Positions 27,266 to 35,020 of a stretch of DNA of 64,000 bases are shown piece by piece (position 1 is the first letter of the stretch; each line of letters opens with the position of its first letter). Location of the stretch: positions 1 to 64,000 of the forward strand of contig CACVAU010000072.1 in the NCBI GenBank assembly GCA_902727915.1, written 5' to 3'. This DNA comes from an uncultured Sulfurovum sp. Lineage in GTDB: Bacteria; Campylobacterota; Campylobacteria; Campylobacterales; Sulfurovaceae. Below the pieces are notes generated by a model. That model had not been told where the DNA came from. It searched no databases and was given only the letters and a program-made list of their open reading frames with translations. Made by a program: the position numbers and the translations under genes.

Positions 27266-27712
27266 TTAAGTAACGCGTCTGCCCCACTTAAAGTAACGTT
27301 TGTACTCTTTAAGTTTAGAAATAACAATACGCTTATGGTAAGAACTAGCATGAATAAAACGACCATTTCCAAGATAGATACCTACATGGTTTATACGCTT
27401 TTGTTTGCGAGAGTTGAAGAAGATAAGGTCACCTTTTTTTAGGTTTCTTTTACTAACTTTTTTACCAACTTTGGCTTGTTTCCAAGAATTTCTTGGAATC
27501 TCAATACCATTTTGTTCAAAGACTTCTTTAGTAAAACCAGAACAGTCAAAGCCACGTCTACCATTACCACCCCAAACATACTTTTTACCAAGTTGCGCTT
27601 TAGCTACTTTTTCAATATAGATGTTTTTATAGTAGTCAAAGTCTTGTGCTTTTATTGAGATAGAAAATAAAATAACAGTTAGTATAATTAAAAAATTCTT
27701 TCGTAATAACAT
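27266..27712 (-). CDS. NlpC/P60 (C40) cell-wall peptidase
   Basis: 148 residues, signal peptide about 1-22 (ISIKAQDF). A minimal C40 domain: KYVWGGNGRRGFDCSGF holds the catalytic cysteine, NHVGIYLGNGRFIHAS the catalytic histidine. It should cleave peptide stems of peptidoglycan (gamma-D-Glu-mDAP bond). It resembles the 216-residue paralogue at 42649-43299 but lacks that protein's coiled-coil extension. It converges on cobB with a 2-bp gap and has its own promoter region at 27713-27932, shared with the divergent mqnE operon. Confidence 0.9.
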   Translation of the reverse strand: MLLRKNFLIILTVILFSISIKAQDFDYYKNIYIEKVAKAQLGKKYVWGGNGRRGFDCSGFTKEVFEQNGIEIPRNSWKQAKVGKKVSKRNLKKGDLIFFNSRKQKRINHVGIYLGNGRFIHASSYHKRIVISKLKEYKRYFKWGRRVT

Positions 27713-27899
27713 TAATAATCCTTTAAATAAAAAAATTCAGGAATTATACATTTAAAAACTTTATTTAAGATTATTTTATAATTAAAATAAAACAATTAAA
27801 CATAACTGTAGCATAATTACTATTATTAATTCAAATTATAGATTTGAATAAATTTTTTAGATAAATTTGTGCAAATAGCCACGCTTAACGCTAATTGTG

Positions 27900-27905
27900 T
27901 ATAAT
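27900..27905 (+). promoter_or_regulatory. Putative -10 element of the mqnE operon
   Basis: A perfect TATAAT lies 27 bases before the mqnE start codon. No clear -35 hexamer is present at 16-18 bp, which is normal for housekeeping promoters of this phylum, where an AT-rich periodic upstream region substitutes. Predicted start near 27912. Confidence 0.5.
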
Positions 27906-27932
27906 GACAAAAAATATTATGGACAATAGAAT

Positions 27933-28997
27933 ATGACATTAATTGAAAAAGTAAAAAAGCGAATTAGACTAACACAAGAGGAAGGTGAAGCTTTATATGA
28001 ACTTGATTTATTTACGCTTGGTGAATTGGCTGATGAGATTCGGCAGGAAAAGTTTGGTAAAAAGTCTTACTTTAATATAAACCGTCATATTAACCCCACC
28101 AATGTTTGTGCTGATGTTTGTAAGTTTTGTGCTTATTCAGCAACCAGAAAAAATCCAAATCAATATACAATGAGTCATGATCAAATTTTAGAAATAGTAG
28201 ATAATTCTGTCTCTCTTGATGCAAAAGAAGTTCACATAGTATCTGCACATAATCCCAATGATGGGGTAGAGTGGTATATGGGAGCATTCAGAAAGATAAA
28301 AGCTAAATACCCTAACTTACATGTAAAAGCCATGACGGCAGCAGAGGTGGATTTTTTAACACGTGAATATGGACATAGTTATGATGAAGTACTGGATATG
28401 ATGATAGAAAATGGTGTTGATTCTATGCCTGGTGGTGGCGCAGAGATATTTGATGAAAAAGTTCGAGAGTATTTGTGTAAAGGAAAAGTAACCTCAGCAC
28501 AATGGTTAGACATTCATGAAAAATGGCACAACAAAGGGCGTGAAAGTAACGCAACCATGCTTTTTGGACATGTTGAAAATAGAAGTCATCGCATAGATCA
28601 TATGTTAAGACTACGTGATGTTCAAGATAGAACCAATGGTTTTAACGCTTTTATTCCCTTAGTCTATCAACGTGAAAACAACTACATGAAAAACTGTGAC
28701 TTCCCTTCAGGGCAAGAGATCTTAAAAACGTATGCCATTGCTAGAATTATGTTAGATAATATCCCTCATATTAAAGCCTATTGGGTAACAGCATCGGTTA
28801 ACTTGGCATTGATTGCCCAAGAATTTGGCTGTGATGATTTGGATGGAACCATTGAAAAAGAGTCCATTCAAGCAGCAGCTGGTGCAAAAAGTTCTAAAGG
28901 TATGCAGTTAGATGAATTTATAGAACTGATTAAAAGTTCTGGGTTTACACCTGTTGAGCGAGACTCTTTGTATAATGAGCTTGTGGTACACGACTAA
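27933..28997 (+). CDS. mqnE: Aminofutalosine synthase (menaquinone biosynthesis)
   Basis: 354 residues. The radical-SAM cluster motif C59-x3-C63-x2-C66 is in NVCADVCKFCAYS. HINPTNVC, ATMLFGHVE and FNAFIPLVYQ are typical of MqnE (and MqnC) family members; PGGGAEIF and the KWHNKGRESNATM segment point to MqnE. The enzyme joins S-adenosylmethionine to the enolpyruvyl benzoate product of MqnA, making aminofutalosine, the second step of the futalosine menaquinone route used by Campylobacterota. It is the first gene of a run with proC, a phosphoribosyltransferase and a membrane protein, with gaps of 6-15 bp. Confidence 0.92.
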   Translation: MTLIEKVKKRIRLTQEEGEALYELDLFTLGELADEIRQEKFGKKSYFNINRHINPTNVCADVCKFCAYSATRKNPNQYTMSHDQILEIVDNSVSLDAKEVHIVSAHNPNDGVEWYMGAFRKIKAKYPNLHVKAMTAAEVDFLTREYGHSYDEVLDMMIENGVDSMPGGGAEIFDEKVREYLCKGKVTSAQWLDIHEKWHNKGRESNATMLFGHVENRSHRIDHMLRLRDVQDRTNGFNAFIPLVYQRENNYMKNCDFPSGQEILKTYAIARIMLDNIPHIKAYWVTASVNLALIAQEFGCDDLDGTIEKESIQAAAGAKSSKGMQLDEFIELIKSSGFTPVERDSLYNELVVHD

Positions 28998-29012
28998 GAA
29001 AAAAGGAAAAAA

Positions 29013-29780
29013 ATGAAATTAACATTCATAGGTAACGGTAACATGGCAAAAGCCCTCATTGAGGGTTTAGTAAGTTCTTATGAGATAGAAGTATTTGGTC
29101 GAAATGAAGCATCGTTAAAAGCATTAAAAGAGCGTGTTCCTCAAATTACTACGAAAGTTTTGGGTGAGCTAGAGGATATGACAGACAAGAACATAATTTT
29201 GTGTGTGAAGCCTTATTCTTTACCTGAATTAGCACCAAAACTAAGTGGTGAAGCCAATGCACTTTACTCTGTTTTGGCTGGAACTTCCATCGAGAGTTTA
29301 GCAACACAGATCAAAGCTAAAAAGTACATCCGAACCATGCCAAACTTGGGGGCAAGTCATTTAAAGTCTATGACAACCATTACGGGTGATGAGTGTTTAA
29401 AAGAACAAGCCATTGATATTTTTAATCAGATTGGTAGAAGTTTATGGTTGAGTTCGGAAAATGAATTGGACATTGCCACAGGTGTTGCAGGGTCTGGACC
29501 AGCTTATTTGGCACTCATCGCTGAAGCGATGGCAGATGGTGCTGTGCAACAAGGACTTAAGCGAATGGATGCACAGACTTTGGTAACGGGTCTTTTTGAA
29601 GGTTTTGCACCATTACTGGCTAATGATAACCCAGCCGATATTAAAGATGGGGTGATGAGTCCAGGGGGAACAACAGCAGCTGGTTATGCAGCCATGGAGC
29701 GTGGGGCTGTGCGAAATGCGATGATGGAAGCCGTTGCTGATGCTTATGCTAAAGCCAAAGAACTAAAAGCTAAGAACTAA
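29013..29780 (+). CDS. proC: Pyrroline-5-carboxylate reductase
   Basis: 255 residues. The N-terminal Rossmann fold starts FIGNGNMAKALIEGL; the C-terminal domain has the family signature GVAGSGPAYLALIAEAMADG and MSPGGTTAAGY. It reduces pyrroline-5-carboxylate to proline with NAD(P)H, the last step of proline synthesis. Start ATG at 29013 behind AAAAAGGAAAAAA. It is 15 bp after mqnE and 6 bp before the phosphoribosyltransferase gene, so it belongs to the same transcript although the pathways are unrelated. Confidence 0.95.
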   Translation: MKLTFIGNGNMAKALIEGLVSSYEIEVFGRNEASLKALKERVPQITTKVLGELEDMTDKNIILCVKPYSLPELAPKLSGEANALYSVLAGTSIESLATQIKAKKYIRTMPNLGASHLKSMTTITGDECLKEQAIDIFNQIGRSLWLSSENELDIATGVAGSGPAYLALIAEAMADGAVQQGLKRMDAQTLVTGLFEGFAPLLANDNPADIKDGVMSPGGTTAAGYAAMERGAVRNAMMEAVADAYAKAKELKAKN

Positions 29781-29786
29781 CACTTT

Positions 29787-30236
29787 ATGGAAAAGATTTA
29801 TTATCCTTACTCAGCGTTTCGTGAAGACTTAAAAATACTTACACAGAAAGTAGACCAACCTTTTGAGGTACTTTTACCCATTTCCAGAGGTGGCTTAAGT
29901 ATGGGACAGATGTTGGGGGAGTTTTATGACATTCGTGAAGTTTATGCCATTAATACCATTGGTTATGATGATAGCAAGAAGCTTGATGAGGTTAAAGTTT
30001 TTAATATTCCTATTTTACAAGCAGGACAACGCGTATTAATTCTGGATGACATTGTGGACTCTGGTGATACTTTAGTGGAAGTTTTAAAGGTTTTAAAAAC
30101 CAAATATCCAGAAACTACTTTTGAATCAGCTTCCATTTTTTATAAACCAACAGCTATAATAGAACCTACATGGTGGGTCAAAGAAGCAAAAGGCTGGATA
30201 GAGTTCTTTTGGTCTGAGGATCTGAAAAAAGATTAA
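29787..30236 (+). CDS. Purine-type phosphoribosyltransferase
   Basis: 149 residues of the type I phosphoribosyltransferase fold. The PRPP loop is VLILDDIVDSGDTLVEVL, and an early PISRGGLSMGQMLGE segment forms the pyrophosphate loop. EPTWWVKEAKGWIEFFW near the end resembles the purine-binding hood of xanthine/hypoxanthine enzymes (Gpt group). Likely purine salvage, attaching PRPP to a purine base; the base preference cannot be read reliably. Part of the mqnE operon. Confidence 0.8.
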   Translation: MEKIYYPYSAFREDLKILTQKVDQPFEVLLPISRGGLSMGQMLGEFYDIREVYAINTIGYDDSKKLDEVKVFNIPILQAGQRVLILDDIVDSGDTLVEVLKVLKTKYPETTFESASIFYKPTAIIEPTWWVKEAKGWIEFFWSEDLKKD

Positions 30237-30246
30237 AGGCTATGAA

Positions 30247-30771
30247 ATGCAAGTTTTAAAATTTTTATTGGGCATTGTTTTAGTGCAATTGGTTACGGCT
30301 GTTTTAATTTATATTTCACCCATAAACTTAGAGGATTTAGGGTCTTTGGTTCGTTTGGTGTTACCTCTCTTTTTTGTAGCCCTTATGGTTGCTTTTTGGT
30401 TTTCTTCGCTCTCTGCACATTTAAAAAAAGATTTTGAACATAAGATGAAAGATAGTTTTGCTAAAGAGCGAGAAGCACTTAAAGTAAAAGCAGAAAGGGC
30501 GAAGACAAGAGTGGTAAAAGAGGCTCAAAAAGACATTGCTAGAGAAGCCAAAGTAACCCATGCAAAAGCCAATTTTAAAGTGGGGGCTTCTTTTGCTGGG
30601 GTTTTGGGAGTAGGGGCATTATTTATTTTTGCACAGTTGGTGACAGCTGGACTTTTAACCATGACAGCAGCTGGTGGGCTTATTGGTGGTTATTATTGGC
30701 GAGGTAAACGCATAGAAAAAGAGAATCTTACTCAATTAGAAATTATTGATACTAAGGTGATAGAAAAATAG
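30247..30771 (+). CDS. Membrane protein with central coiled coil, unknown function
   Basis: 174 residues. Two N-terminal membrane helices (about 4-22 and 32-53), a basic, alanine/lysine-rich coiled coil (about 60-112), then one or two more hydrophobic segments rich in glycine (GASFAGVLGVGALFIFAQ, AAGGLIGGYYW). I do not recognise a family. It is the last gene of the mqnE-proC-phosphoribosyltransferase run, 10 bp after the previous stop, and ends just before a hairpin. Its role is open. Confidence 0.7.
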   Translation: MQVLKFLLGIVLVQLVTAVLIYISPINLEDLGSLVRLVLPLFFVALMVAFWFSSLSAHLKKDFEHKMKDSFAKEREALKVKAERAKTRVVKEAQKDIAREAKVTHAKANFKVGASFAGVLGVGALFIFAQLVTAGLLTMTAAGGLIGGYYWRGKRIEKENLTQLEIIDTKVIEK

Positions 30772-30791
30772 TTTCTTAGGCTATATAAGGA

Positions 30792-30817
30792 ATAAGAGAG
30801 TTATTCACCTCTCTTAT
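30792..30817 (+). terminator. Hairpin at the end of the mqnE operon
   Basis: A 9-bp perfect stem (ATAAGAGAG / CTCTCTTAT) with an 8-nt loop lies 20 bases after the last operon stop codon. The 3' tail (CTACTTTAG) has few T residues, so it may be a weak terminator or an mRNA 3'-end stabiliser. Confidence 0.5.
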
Positions 30818-30934
30818 CTACTTTAGTTATATTGTTTTTTATGTAATTTAGGTTCTTTTGACTTTTATTGATTTTTTTATATTAAACTTTTATCGAAATG
30901 CTATGACATTAAAAAAATTTCAAAAGGGTTTATT

Positions 30935-32359
30935 ATGACTTCAAAACAAATAATAAAATATATTTTCAAGGAGCTATGTACTGATGAAAGCGCTAATCAA
31001 ATTCAAAAATCTCTTAGTAATAGTATAAAAAAAGAGGATACTAAATACTTAGCTTATCTTAAAGAAGCATTAAATATTTCAGCTGAAGAGTATGCACAAT
31101 TATGTCATCGTATTGAAAGTACCCAAGCAATGCCACATACACAGTTACTTAATTTTCTTATACATCAACTTGAAGAAGAAGGGTTTAAATGGAATGGGCA
31201 GAAAGAATTGTTTCATATTTTAATTCCAAATGAAGATTGGAGTGACTATAAAAAATCATGGTATCAATGGAAAAATGAACATACACAACAAATAAAAAAA
31301 GATACCATTAGACAAGCCATTCAAGAAAGTTTGAACTTTGATTCATATTTATGGAATGCTTCTGAGGTCGAACAAAGAAAAGTGATTCCTAAAAAGATAA
31401 CAGCTTTTATTTTAAAGCATGAAAAGAAAAATGAAGCTAAGAGTAAAAATGATGCAAAAAATCCATCCATTGACTTATCTTATATTCAACCTAGAGAGGT
31501 TAAATTAAATACAGAGGAATCTGGTTTTTTAAAAGAACTTGAAACAGAAACAACTTTTCAGATAGAAGAAAAATTGCTAGAACACAAAAATCTTTTTTCA
31601 GCAGAGAAAGGCAGTCAGACTTTTTTGCTTAAAGTTATTCCTATTTTGTATAACAAAGGTTTTTATCTTTTTTTAAAAGAAGAAGTTTTTCCCCTTCTTT
31701 CTAGGTATAACAGAGATAGGATTAATATCAAAATGCAAGAAGCTTATGCTTTAATCAACTGTTCATGTTCAACCTATGAAGAAGTGTTTTATCTTTTACA
31801 AAGTATTCCCCAAACAAACACAAAAAGAAAATTAGAAATAGATACCATGACTGTTTACGCTTTTACAAAAGAACAAATTTATAATCATGTTAATAATAAA
31901 GAAGAACTCTTTCAAATACTTAAAATAAGTATTCAATATTATCAACGATTACATGTCGAAAATAAAAATCATTCTCCCTCCATACATTTAGCTTATGCCA
32001 TTAAAATGATAAGCATCTTCTTCCCCAATTCAAAAGAAGCTCAGGAGTTTAATATTGATGATATCTATAACAAAACAAAACCTTTAATTGTTTTAGATAA
32101 AAAATTAGGAGGAGATATTTCTTATGAAGCAAGTATGAAGCAATTTGAATTTCTTTTACTTTTAAATCAATTTCATACGCTTGAAGAAGTTGAACTTTTT
32201 TTAGAAGACTCCCAACCAAAAGTTTCGCTTATAAAACAAAAGATTAACGAAATTAATTGTTTTATTCATGTCATTAAAAAGTTTGATGATCAAAATGAAG
32301 AGCTTAAACATTTTGTTAAAATTTTGGAACTATTTAACAGTTATCTTTATTGGCAATAA
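30935..32359 (+). CDS. Orphan helical protein of unknown function
   Basis: 474 residues, no signal peptide, no membrane segment, lysine/glutamate-rich and almost entirely helical by eye. The N-terminal 90 residues could be a small DNA- or protein-binding helical domain (MTSKQIIKYIFKELCTD...). The middle and C-terminal parts (about 200-470) look like irregular TPR-like helical repeats (LLLNQFHTLEEVELFLEDSQ). I recognise no family. It stands alone, flanked by a 163-bp upstream gap and converging on the C39 gene. A regulator with a helical sensor part is one guess; the sequence does not establish it. Confidence 0.75.
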   Translation: MTSKQIIKYIFKELCTDESANQIQKSLSNSIKKEDTKYLAYLKEALNISAEEYAQLCHRIESTQAMPHTQLLNFLIHQLEEEGFKWNGQKELFHILIPNEDWSDYKKSWYQWKNEHTQQIKKDTIRQAIQESLNFDSYLWNASEVEQRKVIPKKITAFILKHEKKNEAKSKNDAKNPSIDLSYIQPREVKLNTEESGFLKELETETTFQIEEKLLEHKNLFSAEKGSQTFLLKVIPILYNKGFYLFLKEEVFPLLSRYNRDRINIKMQEAYALINCSCSTYEEVFYLLQSIPQTNTKRKLEIDTMTVYAFTKEQIYNHVNNKEELFQILKISIQYYQRLHVENKNHSPSIHLAYAIKMISIFFPNSKEAQEFNIDDIYNKTKPLIVLDKKLGGDISYEASMKQFEFLLLLNQFHTLEEVELFLEDSQPKVSLIKQKINEINCFIHVIKKFDDQNEELKHFVKILELFNSYLYWQ

Positions 32360-32372
32360 AGATATTTAGAAC

Positions 32373-33713
32373 TTACCAATCTCCTAGATATATTAAACTT
32401 ACTCCAAAAGAAAAAGAAGAATAAGCGTTCTCTTTATCAAACGAAAAACTAAGGTTAGGACTCACCTGAATGTCTTGACCATATAACCATGACAATGAAC
32501 TTTCAATTGAATAGATAGGTTCAATATGTGATAAGGCACCCAGTCCAAATTGAGAAGACGCAAAAAGTGAAGCACTGTAGTCATCACCAATGGGTTCAAT
32601 CAGTCCCATGTAAACGTTAGCACCATAACCTTTTAATTGGGCATTTATTTCTTTTTTTAAACTAAAACTATTACCAAGACCTAGACCTGAAACCACTGAA
32701 TGCCCTAATAAGTCCATGTAGACAGAAAGATTGATTGAATTACTAAAAATTTTGTCTTCATTGGCGTAAGTTGTTCCAATACCATAGGTCATTCCCATTT
32801 GATAATTATTTTCAAACTGAAATCCTGATGAGAGTCCCAATGAATAGGATTTTAATAAATCACTTTGAAAGTTTTTAGTTTCTTGATTCCTTTCAAAATA
32901 CTTAGATGTCCCTTTAGCTAGATTAAAAGAAGAGGAAAGTTCTAAGGATTCTCCAAGTCCGTAAGCCAAACCAAAACCATAGCCATCTGAGATACTTTCT
33001 GCCTTTGAGTTCCCATAGTCCATACTCGAAATAGATTTACCGTAAGTTATGGATAATGATAATTGATCTTCATGATTAAGTGAAATCATACTTTTTATGT
33101 CTGCTTGACTCTCCGTAACATGTCTTTTTTCTCTTAAATTTTTATCCCCAGATAGAACAAGACGAGAATCTTTTTTCCAGCTATTAGTAGAAGGGGTTTG
33201 GGTTGCCATAACATACCAAGAAGGGTACTTTTTATTAATTCCTCGTTCTATTAGTTTTTGATAATTAATCCGTATGTTTCCTCGAATAGGGTCTGCTAAA
33301 TACGCTTCATCATCTACAATGCCTTTGAACACAACAAAGTGGGGAAACTTACTATTTAATCCTATTAAAAGTAATGTAGGTTGTCTAAGTTTTTTAAGGT
33401 TTTCAACACTTAACTTTTTCCATACACTTTGATAGCCTAATTTTTGAGACCCTTCTTCAAGATGTTTTAGCGTATAACCATATTTTTCTATTTCTTTTTG
33501 AATTTTTTTCTCTTTATCTTTTTTAATTAACACTTTTAAGGTGTCTTCAGAAATATTTTTTTGATACAGCCCATTTAAGAGTGTTGCTAATGCACCTGTA
33601 CCACAAGAGTAACTATTTTTTTGTTGTGTAATTCCCTCAAATTGAAAAGAAGAAACATCAGCATGTAAAGAAAAAGAGAGTGAAAATATGAGAAATATAT
33701 GTTTGTAAAACAT
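32373..33713 (-). CDS. C39-like peptidase fused to an outer-membrane beta-barrel
   Basis: 446 residues. Signal peptide about 1-18 (SLHADV). Residues 22-170 are a C39-type papain-fold peptidase: Q30/Q31, catalytic C37 in SYSCGTGALATLL, H125 in FPHFVVFKG and D141 in YLADPIRGN. From about 195 to the end the protein alternates polar and hydrophobic residues in strands with glycine turns (SYSLGLSSGFQFENNYQMGM...) and ends IYLGDW, a C-terminal aromatic as in outer-membrane barrels. So a periplasmic protease domain is tethered to a barrel. FapD of the Pseudomonas amyloid system is a periplasmic C39 protease next to a separate barrel, FapF. A small exported protein gene lies 63 bp upstream on the same strand and may be the substrate. 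Confidence 0.8.
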   Translation of the reverse strand: MFYKHIFLIFSLSFSLHADVSSFQFEGITQQKNSYSCGTGALATLLNGLYQKNISEDTLKVLIKKDKEKKIQKEIEKYGYTLKHLEEGSQKLGYQSVWKKLSVENLKKLRQPTLLLIGLNSKFPHFVVFKGIVDDEAYLADPIRGNIRINYQKLIERGINKKYPSWYVMATQTPSTNSWKKDSRLVLSGDKNLREKRHVTESQADIKSMISLNHEDQLSLSITYGKSISSMDYGNSKAESISDGYGFGLAYGLGESLELSSSFNLAKGTSKYFERNQETKNFQSDLLKSYSLGLSSGFQFENNYQMGMTYGIGTTYANEDKIFSNSINLSVYMDLLGHSVVSGLGLGNSFSLKKEINAQLKGYGANVYMGLIEPIGDDYSASLFASSQFGLGALSHIEPIYSIESSLSWLYGQDIQVSPNLSFSFDKENAYSSFSFGVSLIYLGDW

Positions 33714-33746
33714 AAGAAACCTTTATGAAAATATGGGAAGTTCATT

Positions 33747-33772
33747 AAAAAAGTCACTTATGTGACTTTTTT
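33747..33772 (-). terminator. Intrinsic terminator between the small exported protein and the C39-barrel gene
   Basis: AAAAAAGTCAC / GTGACTTTTTT with a TTAT loop: an 11-bp stem with A-tract and T-tract, able to work in both directions. It begins four bases after the small gene stop. Read in the minus direction it would end most small-gene transcripts and allow only partial read-through into the peptidase gene, an arrangement common where a precursor is needed in excess over its processing enzyme. Confidence 0.85.
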
Positions 33773-33776
33773 GTTT

Positions 33777-34052
33777 TTAATTATTTCTAAAACCTATACC
33801 TAGAAATCCTCGTTCACACATTGAACCACCTGTGTATCCACTAGGAACATCCTTACAATGCTCTCTTCTTGCTTTTCTTTGTTCTCTTGTTAGTTTACCA
33901 GCTAATAAGTTTGATTCTTCTACAGAAACAGCTTGGGTACTTATATTTTTAAAAGCATCAACCTTTTCTACAGTTTCTGTAGCTGATAATGAGCCAATGG
34001 TTAATGTTACGCCAACAACAGTTGCTAATACTAATTTTAAAGTGTTTGTCAC
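33777..34052 (-). CDS. Small exported two-cysteine protein
   Basis: 91 residues from the GTG at 34052, chosen because AAAGGA stands 6 bases upstream; an in-frame ATG ten codons earlier has no site. Signal peptide about 1-24 (TIGSLSA before TETVEK). The mature 67 residues contain VSVEESNLLAGK, a basic run TREQRKARREH, and a C-terminal part with two cysteines (CKDVPSGYTGGSMC) and a glycine-rich end. Not a family I recognise. The adjacency to a C39 peptidase suggests a substrate: LLAG or YTGG could serve as a small-residue cleavage site, but the leader does not match the usual double-glycine consensus well. Confidence 0.65.
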   Translation of the reverse strand: MTNTLKLVLATVVGVTLTIGSLSATETVEKVDAFKNISTQAVSVEESNLLAGKLTREQRKARREHCKDVPSGYTGGSMCERGFLGIGFRNN

Positions 34053-34117
34053 AATAAATCCTTTTATTATTTTGATTATCACCTTGTTTTGTGATGAAGA
34101 AAGTATATTGAGGAAGA

Positions 34118-34149
34118 TTAGATTTTTTAGACTTTTTAGATTTTTTAGA
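34118..34149. repeat. 9-bp tandem repeat upstream of the small exported protein gene
   Basis: Three full copies of a 9-bp unit (TTTTTTAGA, CTTTTTAGA, TTTTTTAGA at 34123-34149) plus a partial TTAGA before them. On the minus strand the array lies directly upstream of TATACT (34107-34102), a candidate -10 for the small exported protein gene, so it covers the expected -35 region. It also lies just past the stop of the first RlpA gene. Confidence 0.75.
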
Positions 34150-34154
34150 CAGTA

Positions 34155-34547
34155 CTATCGTTTTCTTTTTTTCTTTTGTTTATAAAGAACTTTAACCTTC
34201 AATTTGGCAACTCCTTTGTTAACATAACCAAGTTTTTTCGCAGCTAAGTAAGACAGGTCAATGATTCTTCCTTTAACGTAAGGACCACGGTCGTTAATAC
34301 GAACAACAAGAGAACGTTTGTTTCGTAAGTTTGTTACTTTGACCATGGTGCCAAAAGGTAAGGTCTTATGGGCAGCTGTGTAGGCATACATGTTGTATTT
34401 TTCACCATTGGCTGTGCGTTTTCCATGAAATTTTTTTCCATACCAACTTCCTTTTCCAATTTGTACCGTTTTATTTTTAGCATAAGCTGGACTTGAAAAA
34501 GCAACGAAAAGTATGGGTACAATGTAGTGTAGTAATAATTTATTCAT
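34155..34547 (-). CDS. RlpA family protein (copy 1)
   Basis: 130 residues, signal peptide about 1-23 (SSPAYAKNK). A double-psi beta-barrel RlpA domain: [23 protein letters not shown] split as [17 protein letters not shown] and [20 protein letters not shown], then [20 protein letters not shown] with the catalytic-site Asp. RlpA proteins are lytic transglycosylases acting on stem-peptide-free glycan at the septum in Pseudomonas; some homologues lack activity. No SPOR domain and no lipobox. First downstream member of three tandem paralogues. Confidence 0.9.
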   Translation of the reverse strand: MNKLLLHYIVPILFVAFSSPAYAKNKTVQIGKGSWYGKKFHGKRTANGEKYNMYAYTAAHKTLPFGTMVKVTNLRNKRSLVVRINDRGPYVKGRIIDLSYLAAKKLGYVNKGVAKLKVKVLYKQKKKRKR

Positions 34548-34641
34548 GATAAATTATAGCAAAATCTTAAATTTTATATCTTATTAACTTATTTAATGTA
34601 AATGTTATAATAAATAATGAAGCCTATTTTTGAGCTATGGG

Positions 34642-35007
34642 CTATTGAATTTCAAGTTTTAATTTGACCACACCGTCATGAACATAGTCCAGTTTTTTGG
34701 CAGCCATATAAGATAAATCAATAATGCGACCTTGTACAAAAGGACCTCGATCATTAATACGTACAACAACAGAACGATTATTTTTAAGATTGGTTACTTT
34801 GACCATCGTGCCAAAAGCTAAGGTCTTGTGAGCAGCTGTGTAGGCATACATGTTATAAGGTTCTCCACTGGCTGTTTGTCTGCCGTGGTATTTTTCTCCG
34901 TACCAGCTTCCATTGCCTATGAGTAGGTTAGCCTTTTGGCTACAAGCTGTGATGAAAAGTGTAAGAGAGAGGAAGAGAATACGATAAGGATTAAGGTAAT
35001 TTTTCAT
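34642..35007 (-). CDS. RlpA family lipoprotein (copy 2)
   Basis: 121 residues. Signal peptide with lipobox FITAC (about C22), so it is probably a lipoprotein. The domain is close to copy 1: [57 protein letters not shown]. It has no SPOR domain. It lies 13 bp downstream of the SPOR-bearing copy 3 and is likely cotranscribed with it; a 94-bp gap separates copy 1. Confidence 0.9.
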   Translation of the reverse strand: MKNYLNPYRILFLSLTLFITACSQKANLLIGNGSWYGEKYHGRQTASGEPYNMYAYTAAHKTLAFGTMVKVTNLKNNRSVVVRINDRGPFVQGRIIDLSYMAAKKLDYVHDGVVKLKLEIQ

Positions 35008-35020
35008 ACCTTAATTATAG

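Noticed and set aside
27266..27712. C40 peptidase and cobB convergent with a 2-bp gap, considered as a toxin-antitoxin pair
   Set aside because: The peptidase has a signal peptide and the paralogue elsewhere, and the genes are convergent; ordinary cell-wall enzyme and sirtuin.
33777..34052. Small exported protein considered as a class II bacteriocin with a double-glycine leader
   Set aside because: It has a Sec-type signal peptide instead of a short leader, the candidate site reads LLAG rather than GG, and there is no ABC transporter with a C39 domain; kept only as a possible C39 substrate.
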